A stretch of DNA of 64,000 nucleotides from PALSA-894 sp963757565. Its GTDB lineage: Bacteria > Pseudomonadota > Alphaproteobacteria > Rhizobiales > Xanthobacteraceae. The translations under genes were made by a program, and so were the position numbers. The stretch is taken from assembly GCA_963757565.1 (NCBI GenBank), contig CAVWSB010000006.1:682001-746000 (forward strand), read 5' to 3'. The notes under the pieces are model-generated. The model ran no database searches and had not been told where the DNA came from. It saw only the letters and a list, made by a program, of their open reading frames with translations. Below, piece by piece: positions 24,231-32,876 of this stretch (its first letter is position 1; every line of letters begins with the position of its first letter).

Positions 24231-25076
24231 GTGGCCATGACAGCCGCTCCGCCGCGTCTTGCGTGCATGCTTGGCGCAAATCTTGTCCTCCTGGTGACGG
24301 CGCCGGCGTTCGCCGCGGACGTCTCGGCCTGGGACGGCGATCAGCATTCCGCCGTGCGCTTGATTGCCGGTGAGGCGCGCCACGAGCGTGGCGCGACGAT
24401 CCATCGTGCCGGCATCGAGATCAGGCTGGGCCCGGGGTGGAAAACATACTGGCGCTACCCCGGCGACGCGGGCGTGCCGCCGCGTTTCGATTTTTCCAAA
24501 TCGCACAACGTCAAATCCGTGAGCGTGCACTGGCCCGCACCGCAACGCCTCACCGACGAGGGCGGCACGTCGATCGGCTACAAGCACGATGTCGCGTTTC
24601 CGCTCGATATCGTACCGCGCGATGCCGCTAAACCTGTCGAGCTTGCGCTCAGCATCGAATACGCGGTTTGCGAAAAGCTTTGCGTGCCTGCCGAGGGCAA
24701 GGCCGACGTGACCCTCACGGGCAAAACCGCCGCGCCGAATGCAGCGCTCGCCGCAAACGAAGCACTGGTGCCGCACCCGGCTGCCGTGGGGCAGGACGGC
24801 GCGGTCAGCGTGCGCACCGTGAAGCGCGAAGGCGCGCGCATGATCGTCGATGTCGCCAGCCCGGCAGGCGCTTCGGTCGAACTGTTCGCCGAGGGCCCGG
24901 CGCCGGACTGGGCATTGCCGGTCCCCTCGCCCGTCGCGGGTGCGCCTGCGGGCCAGCAGCGCTTTGCCTTCGACCTCGACGGCTTGCCACCCGGCGCCAA
25001 GCCGGACGGCGCGACGCTCAAGCTCACCGCGGTCGCGGGCGAGAACGCCATCGAGGTCCCCTACCGTCTCGACTAA
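24231..25076 (+). CDS. Exported DsbD N-domain (DsbDalpha-like) protein without membrane or thioredoxin domain
   Basis: The 281-residue protein has a signal peptide (CMLGANLVLLVTAPAFAADV) and a DsbD N-terminal beta-sandwich domain. Characteristic segments are GLEIRLGPGWKTYWRYPGDAG (here IEIRLGPGWKTYWRYPGDAG) and YAVCEKLCVPAEGKADVTL with the CxxxC cysteine pair. Full DsbD would continue with eight TM helices and a thioredoxin domain; both are absent and the gene ends normally. Stand-alone versions are known in Rhizobiales. A periplasmic thiol role with a separate CcdA/TlpA-type reductant is inference. Confidence 0.83.
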   Translation: MAMTAAPPRLACMLGANLVLLVTAPAFAADVSAWDGDQHSAVRLIAGEARHERGATIHRAGIEIRLGPGWKTYWRYPGDAGVPPRFDFSKSHNVKSVSVHWPAPQRLTDEGGTSIGYKHDVAFPLDIVPRDAAKPVELALSIEYAVCEKLCVPAEGKADVTLTGKTAAPNAALAANEALVPHPAAVGQDGAVSVRTVKREGARMIVDVASPAGASVELFAEGPAPDWALPVPSPVAGAPAGQQRFAFDLDGLPPGAKPDGATLKLTAVAGENAIEVPYRLD

Positions 25077-25140
25077 TCCGCGCAAGGCGCTAAGTTAGCG
25101 CCGATTTCAAGAGACCCACCCCCAACCACGAGGAAACATC

Positions 25141-25626
25141 ATGGCCATCAAGGTCGGCGACCGTTTGCCCAGCGCGACATTCATGACGATGACGGCGGAC
25201 GGCCCGAAGCCGCAGACCACCGACGAAATCTTCAAGGGCAAGAAGGTCGTGCTGTTCGCCGTGCCCGGCGCCTTCACGCCGACCTGCCACAAGAACCACC
25301 TGCCCGGCTTCCTCAACAATGCCGACACGATCAAGGGCAAGGGCATCGACACCATCGCCGTCACCGGCGTGAACGACGTGTTCGTGATGGATGCCTGGAA
25401 GAAGAACACCAACGCGGAAGGCAAGATCGAATTTCTCGCCGACGGCAGCGCGGCGTTCGCCAAGGCGATCGGCCTCTCGGTCGATCTCGGCGAGCGCGGG
25501 CTCGGCATGCGCTCGCAGCGCTACGCCATGGTGGTCGACGATGGCGTGGTGAAAACGCTCAACGTCGAGGATTCGCCCGGCAAGGCCGACATTTCGGGCG
25601 CCGACAACCTGCTCAAGGGGATGTAG
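25141..25626 (+). CDS. Peroxiredoxin (Prx5/AhpE-like, glutaredoxin or thiol dependent)
   Basis: The 161-residue enzyme reduces peroxides. The active-site segment is VLFAVPGAFTPTCHKNHLPG, with the peroxidatic Cys at about residue 49 in the PxxxT(P)xC motif, and later NDVFVMDAWKKNTNAEGKIE and RSQRYAMVVDDGVVKTLNVE. These match the Prx5 subfamily, including the conserved Arg. Start has GAGGAA at 6 bp. It is followed by a strong intrinsic terminator. Confidence 0.94.
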   Translation: MAIKVGDRLPSATFMTMTADGPKPQTTDEIFKGKKVVLFAVPGAFTPTCHKNHLPGFLNNADTIKGKGIDTIAVTGVNDVFVMDAWKKNTNAEGKIEFLADGSAAFAKAIGLSVDLGERGLGMRSQRYAMVVDDGVVKTLNVEDSPGKADISGADNLLKGM

Positions 25627-25657
25627 TCTTACCCCTCGCGGAATCACCGACATACGC

Positions 25658-25692
25658 AAACGGCCGGGAACTTGCCCCGGCCGTTTCTCTTT
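25658..25692 (+). terminator. Intrinsic terminator of the peroxiredoxin gene
   Basis: AAACGGCCGGG (25658-25668) pairs perfectly with CCCGGCCGTTT (25676-25686) around a 7-nt loop, followed by a pyrimidine-rich TCTCTTTA tract. Confidence 0.85.
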
Positions 25693-25753
25693 ATGGGACA
25701 AAGAGTTCCGTCGCTTAATGGAACTTGGGGGCGCGCCTCATTTCTGCCGGCAG

Positions 25754-25768
25754 TTAATCGGCATTTAA
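25754..25768. promoter_or_regulatory. Perfect CtrA-type box TTAA-N7-TTAA
   Basis: TTAA (25754-25757), TCGGCAT, TTAA (25765-25768) fits the CtrA consensus exactly. It lies 108 bp before the start of a cell-wall enzyme candidate (DUF2778), suggesting cell-cycle control of that gene. Confidence 0.65.
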
Positions 25769-25875
25769 CTAAAATTCGCCCTAATGCGGGCAAGGGCGTG
25801 GGTACACTCCATCCTTGGATTCGGGTGGAGCACTTGACGCACCAGACTGCGTAAAAGTGTGACGGCACGGGGACA

Positions 25876-26973
25876 GTGGTGGCGGACGGACGATACGGTT
25901 ACGCGCGCGTCGTTGAAGTTCAAAACCCAAGGGCACCGCGCAGGCAACAGCCTGGCGTCGCGAGGCCACGCGCGCCGGCACCCCGCAAGCAGGCGCCGAA
26001 GAGGCGCTTCGGCGCCATCTCGATTGCCTGCACGGCGCTGGCCTGCGGCTGGGGCGCATACAACAATTTCGCACCGACCGCCGGTCCGGTTGCAGTGCTT
26101 TCCGAGAAGCAGGCGTTCGTGGCAGAGCCGGTGCGTCCCGCAGCGCCGCTGTTCGATGTCGCGCTGATCTCCCCGAGCTACGCGCTCGGCAATCCCACGA
26201 CCTTCTCGGCGAACGCGCCGACGCGCCTTGGCCAGCGTTTCCTCACGCGTGAAGCGATGCAGGCCGAGTTCGCTGCCGCGGCGCCCGCGACCCAACCGCA
26301 GGAAACAACGATCGTCCGCACCGTGAGCGTGCCGATGCCGCAGCGCCGCCCGGCCGAACTCGCGGCGCTGGAGCCGCCGAAGGCGACCCTGGCGCAGATG
26401 GCGCAACGAAAGAAGGTCGTCACCGCGAGCGTCGGCGAGACGATCTTCCAGAAGATCTTCGGCAAGCCGCAGGATACCTCGACCGCGCTCGCCTATGCGG
26501 GCGGTGCCGACGGCGGCGTCTTCGACGACGGCCAGAGCAAGACGCCGGGCCGCCTGCCCGCGACTGACGAGACGACCGCCGTGTACGACATCACGGCGCG
26601 CACGGTTTACATGCCGGACGGCACGAAGCTCGAGGCGCATTCGGGGCTGCGCGACAAGCTCGACGACCCGCGTTACGTGAACGTCCGCATGTGGGGTCCG
26701 ACCCCGCCGCACACCTACGATCTGGTGATGCGCGAGAGTCTGTTCCACGGCGTGCAGGCGTTGCGCCTGATCCCGGTCGGCGGCGAAGGCGCGATCTACG
26801 GGCGTTCGGGTCTGCTCGCCCACACCTACATGCTGGGACCGAACGGCGACTCGAACGGCTGCGTGTCATTCAAGGACTACAACGCATTCCTGCACGCGTT
26901 CAAAAGCGGCAAGGTCAAGCGTCTGGTCGTCGTGGCGCGTGGCGGCCGCAACGTGCTCGCCTCGAACAACTAA
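25876..26973 (+). CDS. DUF2778 (Tlde1-like) L,D-transpeptidase-type envelope protein
   Basis: The 365-residue protein has an N-terminal basic cytosolic stretch, one TM helix (about residues 40-58, FGAISIACTALACGWGAYNN), a variable Ala/Pro linker and a C-terminal DUF2778/Tlde1 domain from about 235. This holds LEAHSGLRDKLDDPRYVNVR, GPTPPHTYDL, FHGVQALRLIPVGG and the catalytic-type SNGCVSFKDYNAFL with Cys near residue 330 and an upstream His. The fold cleaves or exchanges peptidoglycan cross-links. The start is GTG at 25876. A CtrA box lies upstream. Homologous domains occur as T6SS effectors, but the membrane anchor and lack of secretion genes favour a housekeeping wall role. Confidence 0.85.
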   Translation: MVADGRYGYARVVEVQNPRAPRRQQPGVARPRAPAPRKQAPKRRFGAISIACTALACGWGAYNNFAPTAGPVAVLSEKQAFVAEPVRPAAPLFDVALISPSYALGNPTTFSANAPTRLGQRFLTREAMQAEFAAAAPATQPQETTIVRTVSVPMPQRRPAELAALEPPKATLAQMAQRKKVVTASVGETIFQKIFGKPQDTSTALAYAGGADGGVFDDGQSKTPGRLPATDETTAVYDITARTVYMPDGTKLEAHSGLRDKLDDPRYVNVRMWGPTPPHTYDLVMRESLFHGVQALRLIPVGGEGAIYGRSGLLAHTYMLGPNGDSNGCVSFKDYNAFLHAFKSGKVKRLVVVARGGRNVLASNN

Positions 26974-26978
26974 GCTGT

Positions 26979-27500
26979 TTAGCGCGCGCGCCGCTTGCCT
27001 TTGCGCGGCGCCGGTATCTCGTGTGGCGGGACGCGCGCCGGATCGGCGCCGTGCCGCACCTCCTGGCGCGCTTCGTGCACCAGTTCGTCCGCGCGCTCGT
27101 TGTAGTGATCGCCCGAGTGACCCTTCACCCAGTGCCAGCGCACGGTGTGCGGGTCGCGCGCGGCTTCGAGCCGCTGCCACAGGTCCTGATTCTTCACCGG
27201 GTCCTTGGATGCCGTGCGCCAGCCATTGCGCTTCCAGTTGTTGATGTACTTCGTGATGCCGTCGCGGACGTAGGTGCTGTCGGTGTGCATCTCGACCACG
27301 CACGGCTGCTTCAACGCCTCCAGGCCCGAAATCGCCGCCATCAATTCCATGCGGTTGTTGGTCGACGCCGGCTCGCCGCCCTTCAATTCCTTGCTATGCG
27401 CGCCCATCAGCAGGATCGCGGCCCATCCACCCGGCCCCGGATTGGGCGCGCAACCGCCGTCGGTGTAGATCGTGACGTGGTGTTTCGGCGGCTCGTTCAT
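26979..27500 (-). CDS. rnhA: Ribonuclease HI
   Basis: The 173-residue enzyme cleaves RNA in RNA-DNA hybrids. All four carboxylates are visible: Asp in VTIYTDGGCAPNPGPGG, Glu in NNRMELMAAI, Asp in MHTDSTYVRDGITKYI, Asp in NERADELVHEA; the VKGHSGDHYN loop supplies the His. A basic tail (HEIPAPRKGKRRAR) extends beyond the E. coli length. Its ATG overlaps the thrB stop (ATGA), so translation is coupled; the rnhA-thrB pairing is common in Rhizobiales. Confidence 0.96.
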   Translation of the reverse strand: MNEPPKHHVTIYTDGGCAPNPGPGGWAAILLMGAHSKELKGGEPASTNNRMELMAAISGLEALKQPCVVEMHTDSTYVRDGITKYINNWKRNGWRTASKDPVKNQDLWQRLEAARDPHTVRWHWVKGHSGDHYNERADELVHEARQEVRHGADPARVPPHEIPAPRKGKRRAR

Positions 27501-28477
27501 GCGTCGATCCCGTAGTCGCGCACGCTGCTGACCGCCTGGTGGAAGCGCAGCTTGCGGAAATATTCGAGCGGGTCTTTCGGGCGCACCAGCGCGCCCGGCG
27601 GGACGTTGAGCCAGTCGACCAGCCGCGTCAGCAGGAAGCGCAACGCGGCGCCGCGCGCGAGCAGCGGCAGGCACGCGCGCTCCTCCAGCGAAAGCGGGCG
27701 CGCCGACGCGTAACCCTGCAACAGCGCGCGACCCTTGGTGACGTTGTAGGAATGATCCGGCTCGAAGCACCATGCGTTGAGGCAGATCGCGATGTCGTAG
27801 GCGAGCGCATCGGTGCAGGCGAAATAAAAGTCGATCAGCCCGGACAAGTCATCGCCGAGGAAGAAAACGTTGTCGGGAAAGAGGTCGGCGTGGATCACGC
27901 CTTCCGGCAATCCCGAGGGCCACGCGCCTTCGAGCAAGGTCAACTCTTTGTCGATCATCTCGCGCAGGCCCGGCTGCACGCTGTCCGCGCCGGCGGCGGA
28001 TGCGACGCAGAGCGGCCGCCAGCCATCGACCGACAGCGCGTTACGCCGCGTCATGGAGAAATCCGCGCCCGCCAGATGCAGCTTCGCCAGCGCCTCGCCG
28101 ACCGCGCCGCAATGCGCCGTGCTCGGCCGCCGCATCCACATCCCTTCGAGGAACGTCACGATTGCGGCCGGCCGCCCGGCCACGAATCCGAGCAGCGTGC
28201 CCGAACGCGTCTTCACCGGCTGCGGGCAATTCAGCCCGCGCGCCGCCAGATGCCCCATCAGGGCGAGGAAGAACGGCAGGTCCTCGGGCGCGACGCGCTT
28301 CTCATACAGCGTCAGGATGAAGTGGCCGTTGGTGGTGTGGACGAGGAAATTCGAGTTCTCGACGCCCTCCGCGATGCCCTTGTAGGAGAGCAACTCGCCA
28401 AGCTCGTATTCGCTGAGGAAATCGGCCAGATCGTCCGCCGAGACGTCGGTATAGACGGCCACAACATGTCGCTCCAT
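27497..28477 (-). CDS. thrB: Homoserine kinase (APH-fold, ThrB type II)
   Basis: The 326-residue kinase phosphorylates homoserine in threonine synthesis. It has the aminoglycoside-phosphotransferase-like fold: YKGIAEGVENSNFLVHTTNG near the start, the catalytic loop GVIHADLFPDNVFFLGDDL, and SGLIDFYFACTDALAYDIAI with the metal-binding Asp. An alternative GTG start six codons in (VAVYTDVSADDL) matches relatives slightly better than MERHV. Overlap with rnhA indicates one transcript. It is divergent from the methyltransferase gene. Confidence 0.94.
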   Translation of the reverse strand: MERHVVAVYTDVSADDLADFLSEYELGELLSYKGIAEGVENSNFLVHTTNGHFILTLYEKRVAPEDLPFFLALMGHLAARGLNCPQPVKTRSGTLLGFVAGRPAAIVTFLEGMWMRRPSTAHCGAVGEALAKLHLAGADFSMTRRNALSVDGWRPLCVASAAGADSVQPGLREMIDKELTLLEGAWPSGLPEGVIHADLFPDNVFFLGDDLSGLIDFYFACTDALAYDIAICLNAWCFEPDHSYNVTKGRALLQGYASARPLSLEERACLPLLARGAALRFLLTRLVDWLNVPPGALVRPKDPLEYFRKLRFHQAVSSVRDYGIDA

Positions 28478-28568
28478 GCTCGTCGCGGCCGATCACTACT
28501 GGAAAGACCGCCACGCCTCAATGATCGGCCGATTAGACACACCATTTTGCACGTGAGAATGTCGGCCC

Positions 28569-29597
28569 ATGACGCGCGAGGAGACCATCCGATCGATCGT
28601 CAACGCGGATGGCCTCGGGCTGGAAATCGGGCCGAGCTATAATCCGCTGTTTCCCAAGGCGCGCGGTCACCGGATCGAGACGATCGATCACGCCTCGCAG
28701 GCCGGGCTCATCGAAAAATACAAGGACGATCCTTCGGTCGATTGCTCGCGCATCGAGCCGGTCGACTACGTTTGCGACGGACGCTCCTACGTCGAGACGA
28801 TCGGCGCGCGGGAGCGCTACGATTTCATCGTGGCCTCGCATGTGATCGAGCACAGCCCGGATCTGATCGGCTTCCTGCAGGACTGCGAGGCGTTGCTGCG
28901 GCCGCAGGGTGTGCTGGTGCTCGCGATGCCCGACAAACGCCACTGCTTCGATGCGCTGCGGCCGATTTCCACGACCGGCTCCGCGCTTCAGGCCGCGCTG
29001 GAGAAACGGACGCGCCACACGCCGGGCGCGGTATTCGATTGCGCGGCGAACGCGGTCCAGCGTGGCGGCGAACCGACCTGGTGGCACGACAACCGGCAGC
29101 CGTTGCGGCTGATGCAGGACATCCCCGTGGCCCGGCAGCAGTTCGAGGCGGCAAGCACCGGCACGGCCTATTTCGATAATCATTCCTGGTGCTTCACCCC
29201 GTCGAGCTTCCGGCTGCTCGTGAGCGACTTCAACGCGCTGGGCCTGCTGGCGCTGCGGGAACGCGACATCCGCGCGCCGGGCGGCTTTGAGTTCTTTGCC
29301 GTCCTGGCGCGGGACGGCGCGGGCGCAAAGCCTGCCCGTTTCGAGCTCCTGCTGGCGATCGAGCAGGAGCTTGCCGAGGGTGCGGAGGCCCTTCTCGGCC
29401 GCAAGGGAACCGGTTCTGCATGGAGAACGGCTTGCTTTCCTGGCGGACGGCCCTCCGAGGCCGTCGAGGCCCGCTTCAAGACCGACCGGGAGCGCGACTC
29501 GTATCTGGACGCGGTCCTCTCCAGCACCTCCTGGCGCGTCACCCGCCCGTTGAGAATGCTGGGAAATACCTGGAAAAAGCTGCGCCGGCGCGCCTGA
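28569..29597 (+). CDS. SAM-dependent methyltransferase-domain protein, likely surface-polysaccharide related
   Basis: The 342-residue protein has a class I methyltransferase core: GLEIGPSYNPLFPK (SAM-binding motif I variant), YDFIVASHVIEHSPDLIGFL, CEALLRPQGVLVLAMPDKRH. The C-terminal 40 residues (DAVLSSTSWRVTRPLRMLGN) resemble the SxSWRxTxPLR tail found at domain ends in rhamnan and polysaccharide-modifying glycosyltransferases. This suggests methylation of a sugar or a fused glycan-assembly role. It is a single gene between divergent thrB and co-directional trcR. Substrate is unknown. Confidence 0.75.
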   Translation: MTREETIRSIVNADGLGLEIGPSYNPLFPKARGHRIETIDHASQAGLIEKYKDDPSVDCSRIEPVDYVCDGRSYVETIGARERYDFIVASHVIEHSPDLIGFLQDCEALLRPQGVLVLAMPDKRHCFDALRPISTTGSALQAALEKRTRHTPGAVFDCAANAVQRGGEPTWWHDNRQPLRLMQDIPVARQQFEAASTGTAYFDNHSWCFTPSSFRLLVSDFNALGLLALRERDIRAPGGFEFFAVLARDGAGAKPARFELLLAIEQELAEGAEALLGRKGTGSAWRTACFPGGRPSEAVEARFKTDRERDSYLDAVLSSTSWRVTRPLRMLGNTWKKLRRRA

Positions 29598-29717
29598 AAT
29601 GCCCCGATTCGGCATTGGACACGTGCGCAACGCGCGCTTATATATCCGGCATTCACGTCATCGCTGATGACAACAGGCTTCGCCCGGAGGGCGGGCGGAG
29701 CGCAGAGGAGATTTGCC

Positions 29718-30416
29718 ATGGCGACCACGCCGTTGATGCCGAAGGCGACCGCCGTCTGGCTCGTCGAGAGCACCGCGCTGTCGTTCGACCAGATCGCCGA
29801 TTTCTGCAAGCTGCACCCCCTCGAAGTGAAGGCGATCGCCGATGGCGACGCCGCGCAGGGGATCAAGGGGCTCGATCCGGTGCTGACCGGCCAGCTCACG
29901 CGCGAGGAAATCCAGAAGGCCGAAAAGGACCACGATTTGCGGCTGCACATTTCCGATCCGAAGGTGCGCCTGCCCGAAGCCAAGAAGAAGAAAGGCCCGC
30001 GCTACACCCCGGTGTCGCGCCGCCAGGACCGCCCGAACGCGATCCTGTGGCTGGTGCGCAATCATCCCGAACTGAAGGACGCGGCGATCATGCGCCTGGT
30101 CGGGACGACGAAGTCGACCATCGCCGGCATTCGCGAGCGCACCCACTGGAACGCGGCGCAATTGCAGCCGCTCGATCCGGTCACGCTCGGCCTGTGTTCG
30201 CAGATCGACCTCGACCTCGAGGTGCAGCGCGCCGCCAAGGAGAAGCCGGCGATCGAGCAGCGCGGCCCGACGCTGCTGCCGGCGTCCGTTACCACCGCTG
30301 CCGCCGAGGCGAAGGTGGAGGCCGAGCAGAGCCCGAAGCAGCGCGACGATCTTAATGTCGACGCGGTGTTCGCCAAGCTCAAGCAGCTCGGAAAAGGCGA
30401 CGACAAGGGCGAATGA
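29718..30416 (+). CDS. TrcR/DUF1013 family cell-cycle transcriptional regulator
   Basis: The 232-residue protein is a DUF1013 member: LMPKATAVWLVESTALSFDQ-IADFC, a winged-helix-like N-terminus, RPNAILWLVRNHPELKDAAI-MRLVGTTKSTI (helix-turn-helix), and the GLCSQIDLDLEV motif. The family is confined mostly to alphaproteobacteria and is annotated TrcR, a cell-cycle regulator. The C-terminus is an Ala/Glu-rich tail. ATG at 29718 follows GAGGAG; an upstream ATG (29667) is less likely. A very strong terminator follows directly. Confidence 0.88.
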   Translation: MATTPLMPKATAVWLVESTALSFDQIADFCKLHPLEVKAIADGDAAQGIKGLDPVLTGQLTREEIQKAEKDHDLRLHISDPKVRLPEAKKKKGPRYTPVSRRQDRPNAILWLVRNHPELKDAAIMRLVGTTKSTIAGIRERTHWNAAQLQPLDPVTLGLCSQIDLDLEVQRAAKEKPAIEQRGPTLLPASVTTAAAEAKVEAEQSPKQRDDLNVDAVFAKLKQLGKGDDKGE

Positions 30417-30424
30417 TTGACGCT

Positions 30425-30470
30425 GGCGGTGCTTGGTTTTAGCTAAAACCAAGCACCGCCATTTTTATTT
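30425..30470 (+). terminator. Perfect 36-nt palindromic terminator of trcR
   Basis: GGCGGTGCTTGGTTTTAG (30425-30442) is followed at once by its exact reverse complement CTAAAACCAAGCACCGCC (30443-30460), then ATTTTTATTT. The hairpin is an uninterrupted 18-bp inverted repeat. Confidence 0.93.
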
Positions 30471-30692
30471 GTCATATTGAAGCGCGATTATTCGATCCAT
30501 TAAAGCTTGGCTCCGCATCCTTCGGCCGCCATCCGATCCCGGTCCATCACCGCGACTACGCAGTAACCCCAATCGCGTCATTCCCGATGCCGGGGCTGCG
30601 GGTCATTTTCGCAAAGCTTTCTTTACACGGCGCGCCGCATCTGTTCGCGCGTGTTCTCCGCGCGCCGATCTGGCGGCCTGCTTTAAAGAAAA

Positions 30693-32747
30693 ATGGTGGC
30701 GATAATGTCCGGCGCGCCCAAGTCTTCGTTTAATCCGATGTCCCGGCTCAAGATCGGCACGCGCATCTACGCGGGCTTTGGGCTGGTGCTGCTGCTGCTC
30801 GCGACGCTCGGCGCGGTCAGCTACTACGGGCAGCGCAGCGTCGGTGAATCCTTCGATCGATTTGAAGCCGTCAGCGAACATACCCTGAATGCAGCGATCC
30901 TGGATCGCGCTTTCGTGGGCCTGCGCCGAGAAATGCTCGCTTTCATCGGCAGCGGGACTGAAGAGGCCGCCGACCAGGCGCGCAACTGGGCCGAGCAGGT
31001 GAAGAAGAACGGCGCGGAGCTGCAGGCCAGGCTGATCACTCCGGCGCGCAAGGCCGAAATGCAGGCGATCATGCAGTCGGCGGACCAGTACACCTCGCAC
31101 CTCGAAGAGGTCTTCAAGATGCGCCGTACGCGCGAAAAGATCGTCAGCGAGGAAATGAACGTGTTCGGCGCTGAGGCGCGCCGCAAGGTGAGCGACGTCA
31201 TCAAGACTGCGATGGCGGATGGCGACTTCGAGGCCGCCGCCCAGGCCGGCTTGACCGAAGAAGCGTTGATGCAGATGCGCATCTATGCGCTGCGTTTCCT
31301 CGACACGCCCGACGCGAAGGACGTCGATGCCTTCAAGACCAACAACGCCGCGTTCGGGACTGGGATCGTCGCACTCGGCGAGCGCCTGAAGAGCCCGGAG
31401 CGCAAGCGCCTCGCCGCGCAGGCCGCAGAGGATGGCGTCAAATACGCCAAGGCCTTCGAGCAAGTGGTCAAGGTCGTGACCGAACTGGACACGATGGTCA
31501 ACAAGACGATGGCCGACGTTGCCAGCTCCATCACCAAGCGGCTCGGCGAATTCGTCAAGGCACAGCGCGAGAGCCTCGCGGCCATCTCCAAGCTCAGCGA
31601 CGAGGAGGCCGCTACAACCAAGCACGTGTCGATCGGGATTGCGGCGGGCGCGCTTGCTCTCGGCCTGATCATCGCGTTCCTGATCGCGCGCGGCATCGTG
31701 CGCCCGGTCTCCGGCCTCACCGGCGGCATGAAGGATCTGGCTGGCGGAAACTTCGATGTCGTCCTCCCTGGCCTCGGCCGGGCCGACGAGGTCGGCGAAA
31801 TGGCGCGCGCCGTCGAAACCTTCAAGGTGCTGCTGGCCGAGAAGGCCAAGCGCGAAGCCGAAGAAAAGATGCAGGCGGACGCACGCGCCGCCGCTGACCG
31901 TAAGGCCACCATGCACAAGCTCGCGGACGAATTCCAGGTCGCGGTCGGCAACATCGTGGACACGGTGTCGTCCGCCTCGACCGAGCTGGAAGCCGCCGCC
32001 GGCACGCTGATGAAAACCGCCGAGGTGACGCAGAGCCTCTCCGGCGCGGTCGCGGCTGCCTCCGAGCAGGCCTCCGCCAATGTGCAGTCGGTTGCTTCCG
32101 CGACCGAGGAGATGACCTCCTCGGTGAACGAGATCAGCCGGCAGGTACAGGAAAGCGCCAAGATCGCGGGCGACGCCGTCAAACAGGCGCAGCAGACCGA
32201 CAATCGCATCAACGAGCTGTCGCAGGCCGCCGGCCGCATTGGCGACGTGGTCAAGCTGATCACCGCGATTGCCGAGCAGACCAACCTGCTCGCGCTCAAC
32301 GCCACCATCGAGGCGGCGCGCGCGGGCGAAGCGGGCCGCGGCTTTGCGGTCGTTGCCTCGGAGGTCAAGGCGCTGGCCGCGCAGACCGGCAAGGCGACCG
32401 AGGAAATCGGCACGCAGATCGCCGGCATGCAGTCCGCGACGAAGGATTCCGTCGCCGCGATCAAGGAGATCGGCGGCACCATCGGCCGCATCTCGGAGAT
32501 CGCTTCCACGATCGCTGCGGCGGTCGAGGAACAGGGCGCGGCGACGCAGGAAATCGCCCGCAATGTCGGCGAGGCCGCCAAGGGGACCACCCAGGTCGCC
32601 AACAACATCACCGACGTGAACCGCGGCGCGACCGAGACCGGCTCGGCGTCCAGCCAGGTTCTCTCCTCGGCGCAATCGCTGTCGGGCGAAAGCAATCATC
32701 TCAAGCTCGAAGTCGAAAAATTCCTCTCGACGGTGCGTGCGGCGTAA
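30693..32747 (+). CDS. Methyl-accepting chemotaxis protein (helical sensor, HAMP, MCP signal) - receptor 1
   Basis: The 684-residue receptor has TM1 (about residues 22-45), a roughly 270-residue all-helical periplasmic domain of HBM or double four-helix-bundle type, TM2 (about 310-333, IGIAAGALALGLIIAFLIAR), HAMP (IVRPVSGLTGGMKDLAGGNF), and a signalling domain. The tip is EQTNLLALNATIEAARAGEA-GRGFAVVASEV. Unlike receptors 2-4, it ends FLSTVRAA without a PERR tail. The start is MVAIMSGAP or MSGAPK. It is the first of four receptor genes in a row; no che genes are seen, so signalling uses a system elsewhere. Confidence 0.93.
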   Translation: MVAIMSGAPKSSFNPMSRLKIGTRIYAGFGLVLLLLATLGAVSYYGQRSVGESFDRFEAVSEHTLNAAILDRAFVGLRREMLAFIGSGTEEAADQARNWAEQVKKNGAELQARLITPARKAEMQAIMQSADQYTSHLEEVFKMRRTREKIVSEEMNVFGAEARRKVSDVIKTAMADGDFEAAAQAGLTEEALMQMRIYALRFLDTPDAKDVDAFKTNNAAFGTGIVALGERLKSPERKRLAAQAAEDGVKYAKAFEQVVKVVTELDTMVNKTMADVASSITKRLGEFVKAQRESLAAISKLSDEEAATTKHVSIGIAAGALALGLIIAFLIARGIVRPVSGLTGGMKDLAGGNFDVVLPGLGRADEVGEMARAVETFKVLLAEKAKREAEEKMQADARAAADRKATMHKLADEFQVAVGNIVDTVSSASTELEAAAGTLMKTAEVTQSLSGAVAAASEQASANVQSVASATEEMTSSVNEISRQVQESAKIAGDAVKQAQQTDNRINELSQAAGRIGDVVKLITAIAEQTNLLALNATIEAARAGEAGRGFAVVASEVKALAAQTGKATEEIGTQIAGMQSATKDSVAAIKEIGGTIGRISEIASTIAAAVEEQGAATQEIARNVGEAAKGTTQVANNITDVNRGATETGSASSQVLSSAQSLSGESNHLKLEVEKFLSTVRAA

Positions 32748-32778
32748 GGGAGCAACTTCCCGCACACACTGTCGGAAA

Positions 32779-32824
32779 ACCGCGCGGATGCCGTCCCACC
32801 CGGCGTCCGCGCGGTCTCTTTTTG
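32779..32824 (+). terminator. Terminator of receptor 1
   Basis: ACCGCGCGGA...TCCGCGCGGT (32779-32815) with a GCCG/CGGC inner extension, followed by CTCTTTTTG. The same 37-nt hairpin recurs base for base after receptor 2. Confidence 0.92.
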
Positions 32825-32876
32825 TCCAGTCTCCTGAATAAATTCCTTGCTTCCGCCGCATTTGCGCCGCACGGCG

